A DNA stretch of 64,000 nucleotides from NCBI RefSeq assembly GCF_900094935.1, contig NZ_FMBA01000010.1:1-64000 (forward strand). Direction: 5' to 3'. Below the pieces are notes generated by a model. It ran no database searches. It saw nothing but the letters and a program-made list of their open reading frames with translations, and was not told where the DNA came from. A program made the position numbers and the translations under genes. The DNA comes from Gilliamella intestini. GTDB taxonomy: Bacteria > Pseudomonadota > Gammaproteobacteria > Enterobacterales > Orbaceae. Numbering within the stretch: position 1 is the first letter of the stretch; each line of letters opens with the position of its first letter. Shown in pieces: positions 7,915 through 17,655 of this stretch.

Positions 7915-8796
7915 ATGCTAATAATTATAGGATATATTGTTGTTATCGCCTCAGCACTACTTGGTTATGTGCTAAGTGGTGGCTATTTAGCTGTGCTATT
8001 TCAACCACTTGAATTGTTAATTATTGGCGGTGCTGCAATTGGTGCTTTTATTGTCAGTAATGAACAAAAAACGATAAAAGCAACACTCAAAGCGTTAGGG
8101 TTATTATTTAAAACATCTAAATATAATAAAAATCTGTATCTGACGCTGATCAATTTTATGTACACCATTTTAACTAAAATCCGCCAAAACGGGGGATTAT
8201 CTATTGAGTCAGATATTGATAATCCACACGAAAGTGAATTGTTTAAACAGTATCCATTAATTTTAGCTAATCCAAGAATCTGCGATTTTATTACTGATTA
8301 CTTACGACTAATGATTAGTGGCAATATGGATGTATTTGAAATTGAAACACTAATGAGCGAAGAAATTGAAACGTTTGTCCACGAACTTGAAAAACCGGTA
8401 GATGCTATTTCGGGAATTGGTGATGGTTTACCCGCATTTGGGATTGTTGCAGCTGTAATGGGCGTTATTAATACACTTGCACAAGCCGATAGGCCAGCGA
8501 GTGAGCTTGGTGAACTTATTGCTCATGCGATGGTTGGCACTTTTTTAGGAATCTTACTTGCTTATGGATTTGTTTCTCCATTAGCAGCTTTATTGAAACA
8601 AAGAAATGCCGACGTAGTCAAAATATTAGAATGTACAAAAACCATACTAATTGCCAGCATGCATGATTATTCACCACAAATTTGTATCGAATTTGGGCGA
8701 AAAACAATCTTTTCTCATGAAAGGCCGTCATTTTTTGAATTAGAAAAATATATTCAAGAAATTAAAGATAAAAATATCAATAAAAATAACGAGTAA
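7915..8796 (+). CDS. motA: Flagellar motor stator protein MotA
   Basis: MotA is the inner-membrane stator subunit that, with MotB, couples proton flow to rotation. At 293 aa it has the normal length, with four transmembrane segments (near residues 1-20, 30-50, 165-190 and 198-220) and a large cytoplasmic loop. The motif KPVDAISGIGDGLPAFGIVA around the third helix is typical. It has a good ribosome site (ATGGAGAAAG) and overlaps motB by one base (TAATG), implying coupled translation. No sigma-28 promoter is obvious in the 60 bp after flhC. Confidence 0.97.
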   Translation: MLIIIGYIVVIASALLGYVLSGGYLAVLFQPLELLIIGGAAIGAFIVSNEQKTIKATLKALGLLFKTSKYNKNLYLTLINFMYTILTKIRQNGGLSIESDIDNPHESELFKQYPLILANPRICDFITDYLRLMISGNMDVFEIETLMSEEIETFVHELEKPVDAISGIGDGLPAFGIVAAVMGVINTLAQADRPASELGELIAHAMVGTFLGILLAYGFVSPLAALLKQRNADVVKILECTKTILIASMHDYSPQICIEFGRKTIFSHERPSFFELEKYIQEIKDKNINKNNE

Positions 8797-9683
8797 TGAA
8801 AGATCAATCTATAAGAATAATTGTTAAAAAAAAATCGGGACATGGTGGTGGGCATCATGGTGGTTCATGGAAAATTGCCTATGCCGATTTTATGACCGCA
8901 ATGATGGCGCTGTTTTTAGTCATGTGGTTAATTTCAACATCAACACCACAAGAGTTGAAAGGTATTGCAGAATACTTTAGAACGCCCTTAATTCTTGGCT
9001 ACAATGGTGGAAAAAACATTAGCGACAGCGAAAGCCCTATTCCTGGTGGCGGTGATGATGTAAATAAACAGCTTGGTGAAGAAAAAAATGATGCTCTATC
9101 ACAAAATGAAATTGAAAAAAAACAACTTGAAAAAATACAAATGATTGAAGCAGCACGTAAGATTTATGATATTTTCGAAATTGATGAGAAATTAAAAAAA
9201 TTAGCACCTAATCTTATTATTGAATTAACTGAAATGGGATTACGCATTCAAATTTTAGCTTCTGACGATAAACCGATGTTTGATGTAGGTAGCGCTACAA
9301 TTGACCCCAATATGCGAGAAATTCTGCGAACTTTAGCACCGATTATCAATTCATTACCCAATAAAATCACTTTATCAGGTCATACTGATGAACGGCAATA
9401 TTCAACAGGCGATCGAGGGTATAGCAACTGGGAATTATCAGCCGATAGAGCCAATTCATCAAGAAGAGAGCTTATTGCTGGCGGTTTAGATTCAAGCAAA
9501 ATTACTCGTATTATTGCCCTAGCCGATACAGTAAGTTTAAACAATCCAAACTACAGTAAAGATGCCAACCGTCGTATTAGCATCTTAATTTTAAATAAAA
9601 CCGCGCAAGAATATATTGAGGCCGAAAACAACATGACAGGTATTGATTTTTTAAAACAAACCCAATCCATTAGCGAGCAATAA
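8796..9683 (+). CDS. motB: Flagellar motor stator protein MotB
   Basis: MotB anchors the stator to peptidoglycan and carries the proton-binding aspartate. The 295-aa protein has a short basic, Gly/His-rich N-terminus (GHGGGHHGG), one membrane helix starting ADFMTAMMALFLVMWLIS with the essential Asp at residue 31, a linker, and a C-terminal OmpA-like domain (LSGHTDERQYSTG, NWELSADRANSSRREL). The stop is followed by flgK rather than the cheAW genes found after motB in enterics. Confidence 0.97.
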   Translation: MKDQSIRIIVKKKSGHGGGHHGGSWKIAYADFMTAMMALFLVMWLISTSTPQELKGIAEYFRTPLILGYNGGKNISDSESPIPGGGDDVNKQLGEEKNDALSQNEIEKKQLEKIQMIEAARKIYDIFEIDEKLKKLAPNLIIELTEMGLRIQILASDDKPMFDVGSATIDPNMREILRTLAPIINSLPNKITLSGHTDERQYSTGDRGYSNWELSADRANSSRRELIAGGLDSSKITRIIALADTVSLNNPNYSKDANRRISILILNKTAQEYIEAENNMTGIDFLKQTQSISEQ

Positions 9684-9723
9684 TCAAAAGATAAACCATC
9701 CATGGCATTATCTAAAAAATAAT

Positions 9724-9750
9724 TAAAGTTTTGGTAACTTGCGCCGATAT
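9724..9750 (+). promoter_or_regulatory. Sigma-28 (FliA) promoter of flgKL
   Basis: TAAAGTTT (9724-9731), 11 nt, GCCGATAT (9743-9750). This differs from the sigma-28 consensus at one base. It lies 64 bp before flgK, in the 130-bp gap after motB. Confidence 0.95.
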
Positions 9751-9813
9751 AAAAGGTAACCTGTTCGTTTAATAATAATATTATTAACTGAAACCATAAA
9801 TTTAGGAGTTTTT

Positions 9814-11457
9814 ATGACAAATTCATTGATGAATACTGGTATTAGTGGATTAAATGCTGCACAAAATATGCTTAATGTAATAAGCAATAATATTAGTAAT
9901 GCCCATACCACAGGTTACAATCGTCAACAGCAAATTTTACGTCAAGCAAATGGAACTCAACATAGTTTTGGTTTTGTGGGTAATGGTGTTTCGGTTTCAT
10001 CGGTGAACCGTGCCTTTAACAACTTTGTGGTTGGACAACTGCGTCAATCACAATCGCAAAGCGGTTCAATTAAAGCTTATTATAATGAATTATCAAAAGT
10101 CGATAATCTATTGGCAGAAAATGACAATAGTATTTCATCACAACTCAACAACCTTTTTGCAAGTTTAAATAAACTGGCTTCAAATGCAGGTGATGCATCG
10201 ACAAAACAAACAGTGATAAGTGATTTGGCATCGTTAACTAGCCAATTTAATAAAACAGAAAAAAACTTAAAAAATCAAATCGCTAATATTAATACTGAAT
10301 TAAGCAGTAATGTAGATAAAATCAACACCTATACTCAGCAAATTGCTCATCTCAATCAAAAAATTTCACAACTACAATCAGTGGGTAACGGGCTTGAACC
10401 CAACGCATTACTTGATCAGCGTGATCAACTTGTTAATGAACTGAGTGAAATCATTGGTATTACCGTTACTGAGCAAAATGGACAATATAACTTATCCTTA
10501 GCCAATGGTCTAAATTTAGTTCAAGGTTCTTCTATAAATTTATTATCAGTTCAACCTTCAGCAGACGATCCCACGTTAAATACAATTATTTATACGCATC
10601 ATTCAGGCGCAACACAAGAATTAACGAGTCAGAACATCACATCAGGCTCATTAAATGGTCTGTTAACCTTTCGTGAAGGCCCTTTAACCGATGCACGCAA
10701 TCAATTAGGTTTAATTGCCCTCAATTTAGCTGAACGCTTTAACGAAGTGCATATGTCGGGTATTGATATTAATGGTAATCAAGGCGAAAAATTATTTAAT
10801 TACAACCACCCTAGTTGTATCACCAATACTAAAAATCAAGGTAATGCCACAGCTAAAATCGAGTTTACATCGTTTACAGATGTAAAAGCATCTGATTACA
10901 AAATAGAATTTAATGGCAAAGATTGGGTTGTTACAAGATTATCCGATCATCAACAAATAACCCCAAAAATTGAAGGGGATAAATTGCTCTTTGATGGTCT
11001 GTCTATTGAAATAAGCGGTAACGCTGTAAGTGGTGACTCTTTTATGATTAAACCCGTGGCAGATATTGCTTCGTCATTAGAACTGTTGGTTAAAGATGTC
11101 AATAAACTAGCAACAGGATTTGATGACGAAGAAAATGGCGCAGGCGATAATCGTAATGTTGCTAAATTATTAGAAATCCAATATGAAAAACTTATCAATG
11201 GTACAACAACCTTAAAAAGTGCTTATACAACCTTAGTGAGTTACATTGGTAGCGAAACTCAAACAGCTAAAGTTTCATCCCAATCAACGCAAAATATAAC
11301 TCAACAAATTTATGAGCAAAATCAATCAATATCTGGGGTCAATCTTGAAGAAGAGTATATCTCAATGCAAGTTTATATGCAGTACTACCAAGCGAATGCA
11401 AAAGTGATTGATGCGGCAACAACACTATTTGATACCATTTTAAGTTTAACTAAATGA
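9814..11457 (+). CDS. flgK: Hook-filament junction protein FlgK (HAP1)
   Basis: The 547-aa secreted protein forms the first junction ring between hook and filament. The N-terminus is typical (MNTGISGLNAAQNMLNVISN, NISNAHTTGYNRQQQ), as is the C-terminus (GVNLEEEYISMQVYMQYYQA, then NAKVIDAATTLFDTIL). Like other axial proteins it has no cleaved signal and uses flagellar type III export, with FlgN as known chaperone. The ribosome site is AGGAG. It is first in a two-gene class-III operon with flgL 14 bp downstream. Confidence 0.97.
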   Translation: MTNSLMNTGISGLNAAQNMLNVISNNISNAHTTGYNRQQQILRQANGTQHSFGFVGNGVSVSSVNRAFNNFVVGQLRQSQSQSGSIKAYYNELSKVDNLLAENDNSISSQLNNLFASLNKLASNAGDASTKQTVISDLASLTSQFNKTEKNLKNQIANINTELSSNVDKINTYTQQIAHLNQKISQLQSVGNGLEPNALLDQRDQLVNELSEIIGITVTEQNGQYNLSLANGLNLVQGSSINLLSVQPSADDPTLNTIIYTHHSGATQELTSQNITSGSLNGLLTFREGPLTDARNQLGLIALNLAERFNEVHMSGIDINGNQGEKLFNYNHPSCITNTKNQGNATAKIEFTSFTDVKASDYKIEFNGKDWVVTRLSDHQQITPKIEGDKLLFDGLSIEISGNAVSGDSFMIKPVADIASSLELLVKDVNKLATGFDDEENGAGDNRNVAKLLEIQYEKLINGTTTLKSAYTTLVSYIGSETQTAKVSSQSTQNITQQIYEQNQSISGVNLEEEYISMQVYMQYYQANAKVIDAATTLFDTILSLTK

Positions 11458-11471
11458 TAAAAGGATAAAAA

Positions 11472-12428
11472 ATGCGCCTTAGTACAAACTCGCTCTATCA
11501 AAAAAATACACAAAGTATTTTAAATACTAACAGCAAATGGCAAAAATCCGGTTTACATCTAGCAACAGGAAAAAAAATTTTAACGCCTTCAGATGATCCT
11601 ATGGGGGCTGCACAGTCATTAATATTAAAACAAGCGCAAGCTCAAAATGAACAATTTCAAGCTACGCGCGAAAGTACTGAAAAAACACTAAGTCGCCAAG
11701 ATACGCTTTTGTCGGAAATCAATACCGTCCTTCAATCAATTCAAGAAACCTTAGTTTATGCCGCTAATGAAACATTAAATGAAGAAAATAGGCTAGATAT
11801 TGCCAATAAATTACAAGGTTTAAAAGATCAACTATTTTCGTTAGCTAACTCAAAAGATACAAACGGAAATTATATTTTTGCGGGCAAAAAAAATGATGCG
11901 CCTCCTTTTATAAAAAATGAATCAGGCGAAATCACCTATATTGGCGGAAGTACCTCTATTAATGTTTTAATTGATGATTCAAGAGAAGTTTCGGCAAGTT
12001 TTACAGGTATTGAAGTATTTATGACAGATGCCAATGTCAAAAATGCCGATGGTTCACCAGCAGAAAGCAATATTTTTGTCAGTATCGATTATGCACTTGA
12101 TGCATTAAAAGCAGACTTAAATTATGATGATGAAAAAAGTGTTGATGCATTTAGAGAAGGATTATCAAAAGCTCGCAATGGTGTCGATAATTCATTTAGC
12201 AATATTTCAACGCTTAGAGCAGAAGGTGGCTCGGTATTAGCTGAAGTAAACAGACTAATCACACTAGGCAAAACATTAGATATTGAATTCCAAACACAAA
12301 TTAGTCAGTTTGAAGATGTAGATTGGTATGATGCCATTTCAGAATACGCCATACTACAAGCAAATTTACAAGCTGCACAATACACCTTTATGACCATGCA
12401 AAGTATGTCACTGTTTCAAATGAAATAA
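11472..12428 (+). CDS. flgL: Hook-filament junction protein FlgL (HAP3)
   Basis: The 318-aa flagellin-related protein forms the second junction ring. The N-terminus (MRLSTNSLYQKNTQSIL, LHLATGKKILTPSDDPMGAA) and the C-terminus (ISEYAILQANLQAAQYTFMT) are FlgL signatures. It has an AAGGAT ribosome site and lies 14 bp after flgK. A strong intrinsic terminator at 12489-12511 closes the flgKL operon. Confidence 0.96.
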   Translation: MRLSTNSLYQKNTQSILNTNSKWQKSGLHLATGKKILTPSDDPMGAAQSLILKQAQAQNEQFQATRESTEKTLSRQDTLLSEINTVLQSIQETLVYAANETLNEENRLDIANKLQGLKDQLFSLANSKDTNGNYIFAGKKNDAPPFIKNESGEITYIGGSTSINVLIDDSREVSASFTGIEVFMTDANVKNADGSPAESNIFVSIDYALDALKADLNYDDEKSVDAFREGLSKARNGVDNSFSNISTLRAEGGSVLAEVNRLITLGKTLDIEFQTQISQFEDVDWYDAISEYAILQANLQAAQYTFMTMQSMSLFQMK

Positions 12429-12488
12429 ACATTGCATGCTGATTTGAGCAACGTGATCTTACCCCCTAAATAATTCATCCCCTATAGG

Positions 12489-12511
12489 AGGCTTAACGCC
12501 TCCTTTTTTGC
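12489..12511 (+). terminator. Intrinsic terminator of flgKL
   Basis: GGAGGC (12489-12494) pairs with GCCTCC (12500-12505) around a 5-nt loop and is followed by six T residues. This is a textbook rho-independent terminator 60 bp after flgL. Confidence 0.93.
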
Positions 12512-12554
12512 TGAAATGCTCAATAAGTAATGCTATATCATGCAAGATAAGCAA

Positions 12555-12947
12555 TCAATGTAATTGTATAATTAACATAAAAAAACAACCAAAAAACACT
12601 AATAAAATCAATTGTTTTTTTGAATGATTTTTATCATTGTTAGCTTTGGTTCCTTTTATAGCCCAAGGGTATAACCATAGGCGGTGATCGATGGGCCGGC
12701 GAAGGGCATAGGCGTAGTAGCTACCGTCGTGGAGTGGTTCGACCACCACTTCGACCTTGTCGCCATTGCGGAAAAACGCCCGGCAAAAAATGCCTTGTAC
12801 GGTTAATTCACCCAGTTTACGCTGATCTTCTAATTGTTGTCCAATCCACAACTGATGTGACCATATCGAATTTTTATTTTGAGTATTATTATGATAATAA
12901 AAGCCACCATTGCCATCTAATAGTGTCCATAATTTGATGTCATCCAA
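12555..12947 (-). CDS. Uncharacterised protein with C-terminal membrane helix, possibly a truncated T6SS-effector-like family member
   Basis: The 130-aa product has a soluble part with GDKVEVVVEPLHDGSYYAYA and a histidine/tryptophan segment (HRLWLYPWAIKGT), a lysine-rich linker, and one hydrophobic C-terminal helix (LILLVFFGCFFMLII). The pattern of a beta-rich domain with GDxVEVV followed by membrane helices recalls proteins annotated as putative type VI secretion effectors, which are usually much longer, so this may be a C-terminally truncated relic. This is from memory and weak. The coding segment 12690-12790 is distinctly G+C-rich compared with its surroundings, suggesting transfer. Confidence 0.5.
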   Translation of the reverse strand: MDDIKLWTLLDGNGGFYYHNNTQNKNSIWSHQLWIGQQLEDQRKLGELTVQGIFCRAFFRNGDKVEVVVEPLHDGSYYAYALRRPIDHRLWLYPWAIKGTKANNDKNHSKKQLILLVFFGCFFMLIIQLH

Positions 12948-12984
12948 TACTTTTGTTTGTTAATTTATGCGTGATTTTTTGTGA

Positions 12985-13028
12985 TTTTTTACATAAACGT
13001 AGTACACTCCTGAAAGTTTTTTACAAAA
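12985..13028 (+). repeat. Copy A of a dispersed ~45-bp intergenic repeat
   Basis: This copy shares the core TCCTGAAAGTTTTTTACAAA exactly with copy C (43921-43965), and an upstream half with the pattern ATTTTnTACnnAAACG. Copies B (32558-32602) and D (47424-47468) are on the opposite strand. It lies between the start of the 12555-12947 gene and the end of flgJ. The rest of that 219-bp gap is AT-rich with no gene. Confidence 0.8.
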
Positions 13029-13166
13029 TGGCGATGTCTTTATTTTTTAGTTAGAATGTTTGTTTAGATAAGTTGTATAGAAAAATACGGAATTATTTTT
13101 GCATATTACCGTAATTTATTAAATTACGGTAATAAATACGAAGGACTTGTGCAAATAATTCTATTG

Positions 13167-14189
13167 TCAATTAAACGCAATTTGCTTAAATCCTAATACT
13201 TTTGTTGGAGGATTATTTTGGGCTATTTGTTCAATACGTCCAATGATTTGAATTAGTTTGTCACTGTAATTGGGATCGGTGGCATAATTGGCCTCTTGTA
13301 ATGCTTTAGCTGCCGTTCTAGCGTCTGGCGCATTAACTACAGCACGATAACGAGGATTATTTGTTAATAAATTAATATAATCGGTAAGTGCATGTTGTTT
13401 ACTATGGTAGACTCTAAATTGGTCTTTGATTTTTATCATTTTATTATTGATAAATTCTTGAGTAGTTAATTGCGTTGAGCCTCCCTGCCACGATCGAGTC
13501 GCTTTAATTCCAAAATAATTGTGACTTGATTGATTATTTTCTGTTTTTATTTGCTTTTGTCCCCAGCCTGTTTCTAATGCTGCTTGTGCAATGATAATTT
13601 CGTAAGGAATGCCTGAATGTTTTGCAGCCTGCTTGGCAGGTTCAAGCCATTCGGTTACAAATTTAACAATATATTCGTCTTTTCCATCTTTTATTTGTGT
13701 TTTTAAAGATAATTCATTGGTTGAGCTAGTTGCCTGATTTGCCTTATGTTGGCGATAAAGCATTTGCCCTAATGCCTGAGGTGATATATTAGCTGATACA
13801 TCACTAAATAAAGACTGCGCTAAACTAAGATTTTGCGAGGCATTATTGGTATTTGATTGTAAATTTACCTTTATTGATGGCGATGTATGATGACTTAATT
13901 GTTTAGTAATGATATCGGCCAGTCCAAATCCTTTGCCTGCTGCTTGCTGTGCAATTTGCTGATCAAACATTGACGTAAACAGTTGTGTAGCGGAATGATT
14001 AAATAAACCACTTTCTGGCATTGCTTTGCGCATTGACTGCATCATCATATTGATAAATAACGTTTCAAACTGCTCGGCAACTTGCCTAATGCTTCCTGCC
14101 GAACCATTTGCAACATTACGTTTTAATTGATTAAGCCCAGAAAAATCATAAGCAAAATGATTTAAAGATTGACTTATTTTATTATTCAT
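13167..14189 (-). CDS. flgJ: Flagellar rod-assembly muramidase FlgJ
   Basis: FlgJ caps the growing rod and cuts peptidoglycan so that the rod can pass. The 340-aa protein has both domains: N-terminal rod-binding region (residues about 35-98, VAEQFETLFINMMMQSMRKA) and C-terminal glucosaminidase domain (about 170-320) with the catalytic Glu near residue 206 in IIAQAALETGWGQ and later YFGIKATRSWQGGS. A linker of about 70 residues joins them. It is last in the leftward flgB-to-flgJ operon, about 60 bp after flgI. Confidence 0.96.
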   Translation of the reverse strand: MNNKISQSLNHFAYDFSGLNQLKRNVANGSAGSIRQVAEQFETLFINMMMQSMRKAMPESGLFNHSATQLFTSMFDQQIAQQAAGKGFGLADIITKQLSHHTSPSIKVNLQSNTNNASQNLSLAQSLFSDVSANISPQALGQMLYRQHKANQATSSTNELSLKTQIKDGKDEYIVKFVTEWLEPAKQAAKHSGIPYEIIIAQAALETGWGQKQIKTENNQSSHNYFGIKATRSWQGGSTQLTTQEFINNKMIKIKDQFRVYHSKQHALTDYINLLTNNPRYRAVVNAPDARTAAKALQEANYATDPNYSDKLIQIIGRIEQIAQNNPPTKVLGFKQIAFN

Positions 14190-14248
14190 AATGTATTTTC
14201 TTTTTTTGCCTAATTTATATACTCATAAGCCATGTAATGACAGATAAT

Positions 14249-15358
14249 TTAAATTGTTTCTAAAGCTGCATGCAAGCAACCTGCTGTTTTTAGTGCTTCA
14301 AGTATCGACATTAATTCGGTCGGGTTAGCGCCGAGCACATTGAGCGAATTAATTACATGATTTAAGTCCGCGCCTGATGCTAGGTTGTGTAGTGCGCCAC
14401 CTTCTTGTTCTAAACTGATTTGATTTTCAGGTGTGACAACCGTCGCACCACCAGCAAGTGGAGTATTGGGTTGGCTAACATTGAGTTTACGATTAATAAC
14501 CACCGACAAATTACCATGTGCCACAGCACAATTATCTAGCCTAACTTTTTGGTTCATAACAACAACACCTGTTCGAGTATTGATTACAACTTTTGCCGAA
14601 ATAGGCGTTGCGGCAATTTCAAGGTTTTGTATTTTTGATAAGAGCTTTACTCTTGCAGTATTTTCTTCTGGCATTTGTAAAGCGATTGTTGTGCCATCTA
14701 ATGCGACAGCAATATTTTTTTGTAGCCTATTAATTGCGTCCGAAATTTTTAACGCTCGAGTAAAATCAAATTCGTTAAGGTGTAAATGGATAACATTTTG
14801 TTCATTTAGGTTGATTGTCAGCTCGCGTTCAATTGTTGCACCATTAGGAATTGAAGCGCCCGCCATTTGGTTAATATTAACACTACTTCCTTTATTGCTT
14901 GCGCCCATTCCACCAACAAAAAGATTACCTTGAGCAATGGCATAAACTTGATTATCAGCACCTTTTAATGGCGTCATGATTAATGTGCCACCTCGTAAGC
15001 TTTTAGCATTACCTAGTGAAGATACGACGACATCAATTTTTTGTCCAACTCGTGAATAAGAGGGTAATTTAGCTGTCACCATTACCGCAGCAACATTTTT
15101 CAGTTGCATATTGCTTCCTGATGGCACGGTAATACCTAGTTGAGATAACATGTTGGTGATGCTTTGAATGGTGAAGGGGGTTTGTGATGTTTGATCGCCA
15201 GTTCCATCAAGACCCACAACAATGCCATAGCCAACTAATGCGTTTTCTCTTACACCTTGAATAGTGACTAGATCACGTATACGTTCAGCATGTCCATTCG
15301 GTATGACCAATATCATCATAAAGATAACACTAAAAAAGGAACGCAGTTTTTTTATCAT
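14249..15358 (-). CDS. flgI: Flagellar P-ring protein FlgI
   Basis: FlgI forms the periplasmic P-ring around the rod. The 369-aa protein begins with a Sec signal peptide ([17 protein letters not shown], cleavage after about residue 24) and continues [20 protein letters not shown] and [12 protein letters not shown]-type motifs (here [19 protein letters not shown]). The C-terminal [20 protein letters not shown] is also diagnostic. It lies 11 bp after flgH, in the standard operon order. Confidence 0.97.
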   Translation of the reverse strand: MIKKLRSFFSVIFMMILVIPNGHAERIRDLVTIQGVRENALVGYGIVVGLDGTGDQTSQTPFTIQSITNMLSQLGITVPSGSNMQLKNVAAVMVTAKLPSYSRVGQKIDVVVSSLGNAKSLRGGTLIMTPLKGADNQVYAIAQGNLFVGGMGASNKGSSVNINQMAGASIPNGATIERELTINLNEQNVIHLHLNEFDFTRALKISDAINRLQKNIAVALDGTTIALQMPEENTARVKLLSKIQNLEIAATPISAKVVINTRTGVVVMNQKVRLDNCAVAHGNLSVVINRKLNVSQPNTPLAGGATVVTPENQISLEQEGGALHNLASGADLNHVINSLNVLGANPTELMSILEALKTAGCLHAALETI

Positions 15359-15369
15359 AATCAGACTCG

Positions 15370-16059
15370 TTAAAATGGTGAAAGATTTAAAAATAGACGC
15401 TGTAACCAGCCCATTGTTTGTGCTTCGTCAATATAGCCATTGCCAACATATTCAATGCGAGCATCGGCAACTTGTGTTGATATAACGGTGTTATTACCGC
15501 TTATGGTTCTTGGATTAACCACTCCCGAAAAGCGGATAAATTCGGTGCCTTGATTAATTGCAATCTGTTTTTCACCAATTACTTTTAAATTACCATTAAT
15601 CATGACATCTTGAACGGTAACCGTGATAGTGCCGCTAAATGTATTTTTAGCGTTTGCGCCACCTGAACCTTTAAAGTCATTGCTTCCAGAAAGATCTGTT
15701 TCGGCTTTGCCTCGACCAACTAATCCATCTAAAAAAGTGGGGATTTTTTTTATCCCTAAATTTACCGAGCCATTACGCCCCGCATTAATAGATGAACTTT
15801 TACTGGCGCTAACGTTTTCTTGCAGAACAATAGTTAACACATCTCCTACATGACGAGGACGACGATCTTCAAACATCGGCTGATAACCAAAGCTGCTAGG
15901 TTGAGCAGCTTGATAAATCGAACCACTAGTGTTCACAATTTCGGGCATTTGTGGCACTATGCTAGTTTCGCCTTCAACTAATGCTTTTTTAGGCAACTGT
16001 GCACAGCTAAACAAAAAGAAAGCAATTAAAATATAAAAATATCTCATTTTGTTTATCAT
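15370..16059 (-). CDS. flgH: Flagellar L-ring lipoprotein FlgH
   Basis: FlgH forms the outer-membrane L-ring. The 229-aa protein has a lipoprotein signal with lipobox LFSC (lipidated Cys at residue 19), followed by [20 protein letters not shown] and [12 protein letters not shown], conserved in FlgH. The C-terminus contains [21 protein letters not shown]. It lies 11 bp after flgG and 11 bp before flgI. Confidence 0.97.
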   Translation of the reverse strand: MINKMRYFYILIAFFLFSCAQLPKKALVEGETSIVPQMPEIVNTSGSIYQAAQPSSFGYQPMFEDRRPRHVGDVLTIVLQENVSASKSSSINAGRNGSVNLGIKKIPTFLDGLVGRGKAETDLSGSNDFKGSGGANAKNTFSGTITVTVQDVMINGNLKVIGEKQIAINQGTEFIRFSGVVNPRTISGNNTVISTQVADARIEYVGNGYIDEAQTMGWLQRLFLNLSPF

Positions 16060-16070
16060 ATGGCTAATGT

Positions 16071-16853
16071 TTATAACTGATTTAAACGCTGTAACATTTG
16101 ATCAGATGCCGAAATGGCTTTACTATTAATTTCATAAGCCCGTTGGACTTGAATCATATTAACTAGCTCCTCAGCAACGTTGACATTAGAGGTTTCAGTG
16201 TAGCCTTGATATAGCAATCCAGCACCATTTAATCCTGGAGTATTTTCGGTCGATGTTCCCGAGCTTTCGGTTTCTAAATACAGGTTTTCACCAATGCTTT
16301 CAAGCCCAGTATCATTCATGAATGTATGTAACGTTAATTGACCAACTTGCACTTGTGTTGATTGATTAGCTAACGTCACATTTACTACGCCGTCACGGGC
16401 AACAGTCATTTTTGTTGCATTAGATGGAATTGTAATGGTGGGTTGAATTTCATAGCCAGCAGCCGTAACTAATTGACCATTTTGGTTAACTTGAAATGAA
16501 CCATTACGAGTATAAGCTTGTGTTCCATCAGGTAATAAAACCTGAAAGAATCCCTGACCATTAATGGCAATATCACTACTATTATCAGTAGCTTCTAAAT
16601 TTCCTTGGCTATGTAAACGCTCTGTTGCAACAGGGCGAACACCAGTACCAATTTGTAAACCAGATGGTAAGGTTGTCTGCTCTGAAGATTGTGCGCCAGG
16701 TTGGCGAACGGTTTGATATAATAAATCTTCAAATACGGCTCTTTGTCTTTTAAAACCACTGGTACTAACATTGGCCAAATTATTAGAGATAATATCCATA
16801 TTCATTTGTTGTGCCGTTAAGCCAGTTTTTGCAATCCATAATGATTTAATCAT
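16071..16853 (-). CDS. flgG: Distal rod protein FlgG
   Basis: FlgG builds the distal rod. The 260-aa length is exactly that of enteric FlgG. The N-terminus ([20 protein letters not shown], then [20 protein letters not shown]) and the C-terminus ([20 protein letters not shown], then [17 protein letters not shown]) are family signatures. It is exported by the flagellar apparatus without a signal peptide. It lies 29 bp after flgF. Confidence 0.97.
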   Translation of the reverse strand: MIKSLWIAKTGLTAQQMNMDIISNNLANVSTSGFKRQRAVFEDLLYQTVRQPGAQSSEQTTLPSGLQIGTGVRPVATERLHSQGNLEATDNSSDIAINGQGFFQVLLPDGTQAYTRNGSFQVNQNGQLVTAAGYEIQPTITIPSNATKMTVARDGVVNVTLANQSTQVQVGQLTLHTFMNDTGLESIGENLYLETESSGTSTENTPGLNGAGLLYQGYTETSNVNVAEELVNMIQVQRAYEINSKAISASDQMLQRLNQL

Positions 16854-16882
16854 TTTCTTCCTACCTTAATACATTAATAAAT

Positions 16883-17641
16883 TTAAGTTAGCGATAAAAT
16901 TTGATTCGCTTTTTGTGCATTTTCATCAGCCGTCATGATTTCTTTCATCTGCATTTCAAACTGTCGAGAATGACTTATCAAATCAACCATTGTCGAAACA
17001 GGATTGACATTACTGCCTTCTAATACGCCTGACATGAGTTTCGCTTGAGGATTATCTTGCAATACAGCACCTCGTTGGTTGCGTGCTTCGTCGGTTAGTT
17101 GAAAAAAGCCATTATCACCACGAACAATTTCATGACGTTCAAGATGCACTTTTTTGATTTTACCTGCTTGGGCAATAGTGGTTGGCTTATTGCCTGCACC
17201 CAATGCTGAAAGCGTTCCATCACTGCTTATACTTACTTGCGATTGTTGTGGCACAGTTAAAACGCCATTATCACCAACTAAAGGGTATCCTTGAACATTT
17301 AGTGTGCCGTTTTGGTCAATTTGAATAGCGCCATTACGCGTATAAGCTTCACTACCATCAGGAAGTTGTATGGCTAACCAATGATCTTGAGCTAAAGCAA
17401 CATCTAAATTTCTACCTGTGTAATTAAATTCACCCATTGCTGAATCAAACATTGGCGTTGTTGCTGTAACCATGGTTCGTGTCTGCTTCGTTTGACTGCC
17501 AACAATAGGTACTGCTTTCATTGCTGTTAACTGAGCTCGAAACCCAGTTGTAGAGACATTGGCTAGGTTATGGCTAGTGATTGCCTGTTGATTAAGCGTC
17601 TGACTTGCTGCCGACATTGCTGTATAAATTACACGATCCAT
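16883..17641 (-). CDS. flgF: Proximal rod protein FlgF
   Basis: FlgF is a proximal rod subunit. The 252-aa protein opens MDRVIYTAMSAASQTLNQQA and NLANVSTTGFRAQLTAM and closes with SRQFEMQMKEIMTADENAQK, matching the family. It sits between flgE (14 bp upstream) and flgG. No anomaly is seen. Confidence 0.96.
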   Translation of the reverse strand: MDRVIYTAMSAASQTLNQQAITSHNLANVSTTGFRAQLTAMKAVPIVGSQTKQTRTMVTATTPMFDSAMGEFNYTGRNLDVALAQDHWLAIQLPDGSEAYTRNGAIQIDQNGTLNVQGYPLVGDNGVLTVPQQSQVSISSDGTLSALGAGNKPTTIAQAGKIKKVHLERHEIVRGDNGFFQLTDEARNQRGAVLQDNPQAKLMSGVLEGSNVNPVSTMVDLISHSRQFEMQMKEIMTADENAQKANQILSLT

Positions 17642-17655
17642 AAATAACCTTTTAA

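Noticed and set aside
14433-14933. 166-aa open frame antisense to flgI
   Set aside because: It lies wholly within flgI on the other strand. Its composition reflects the real gene.
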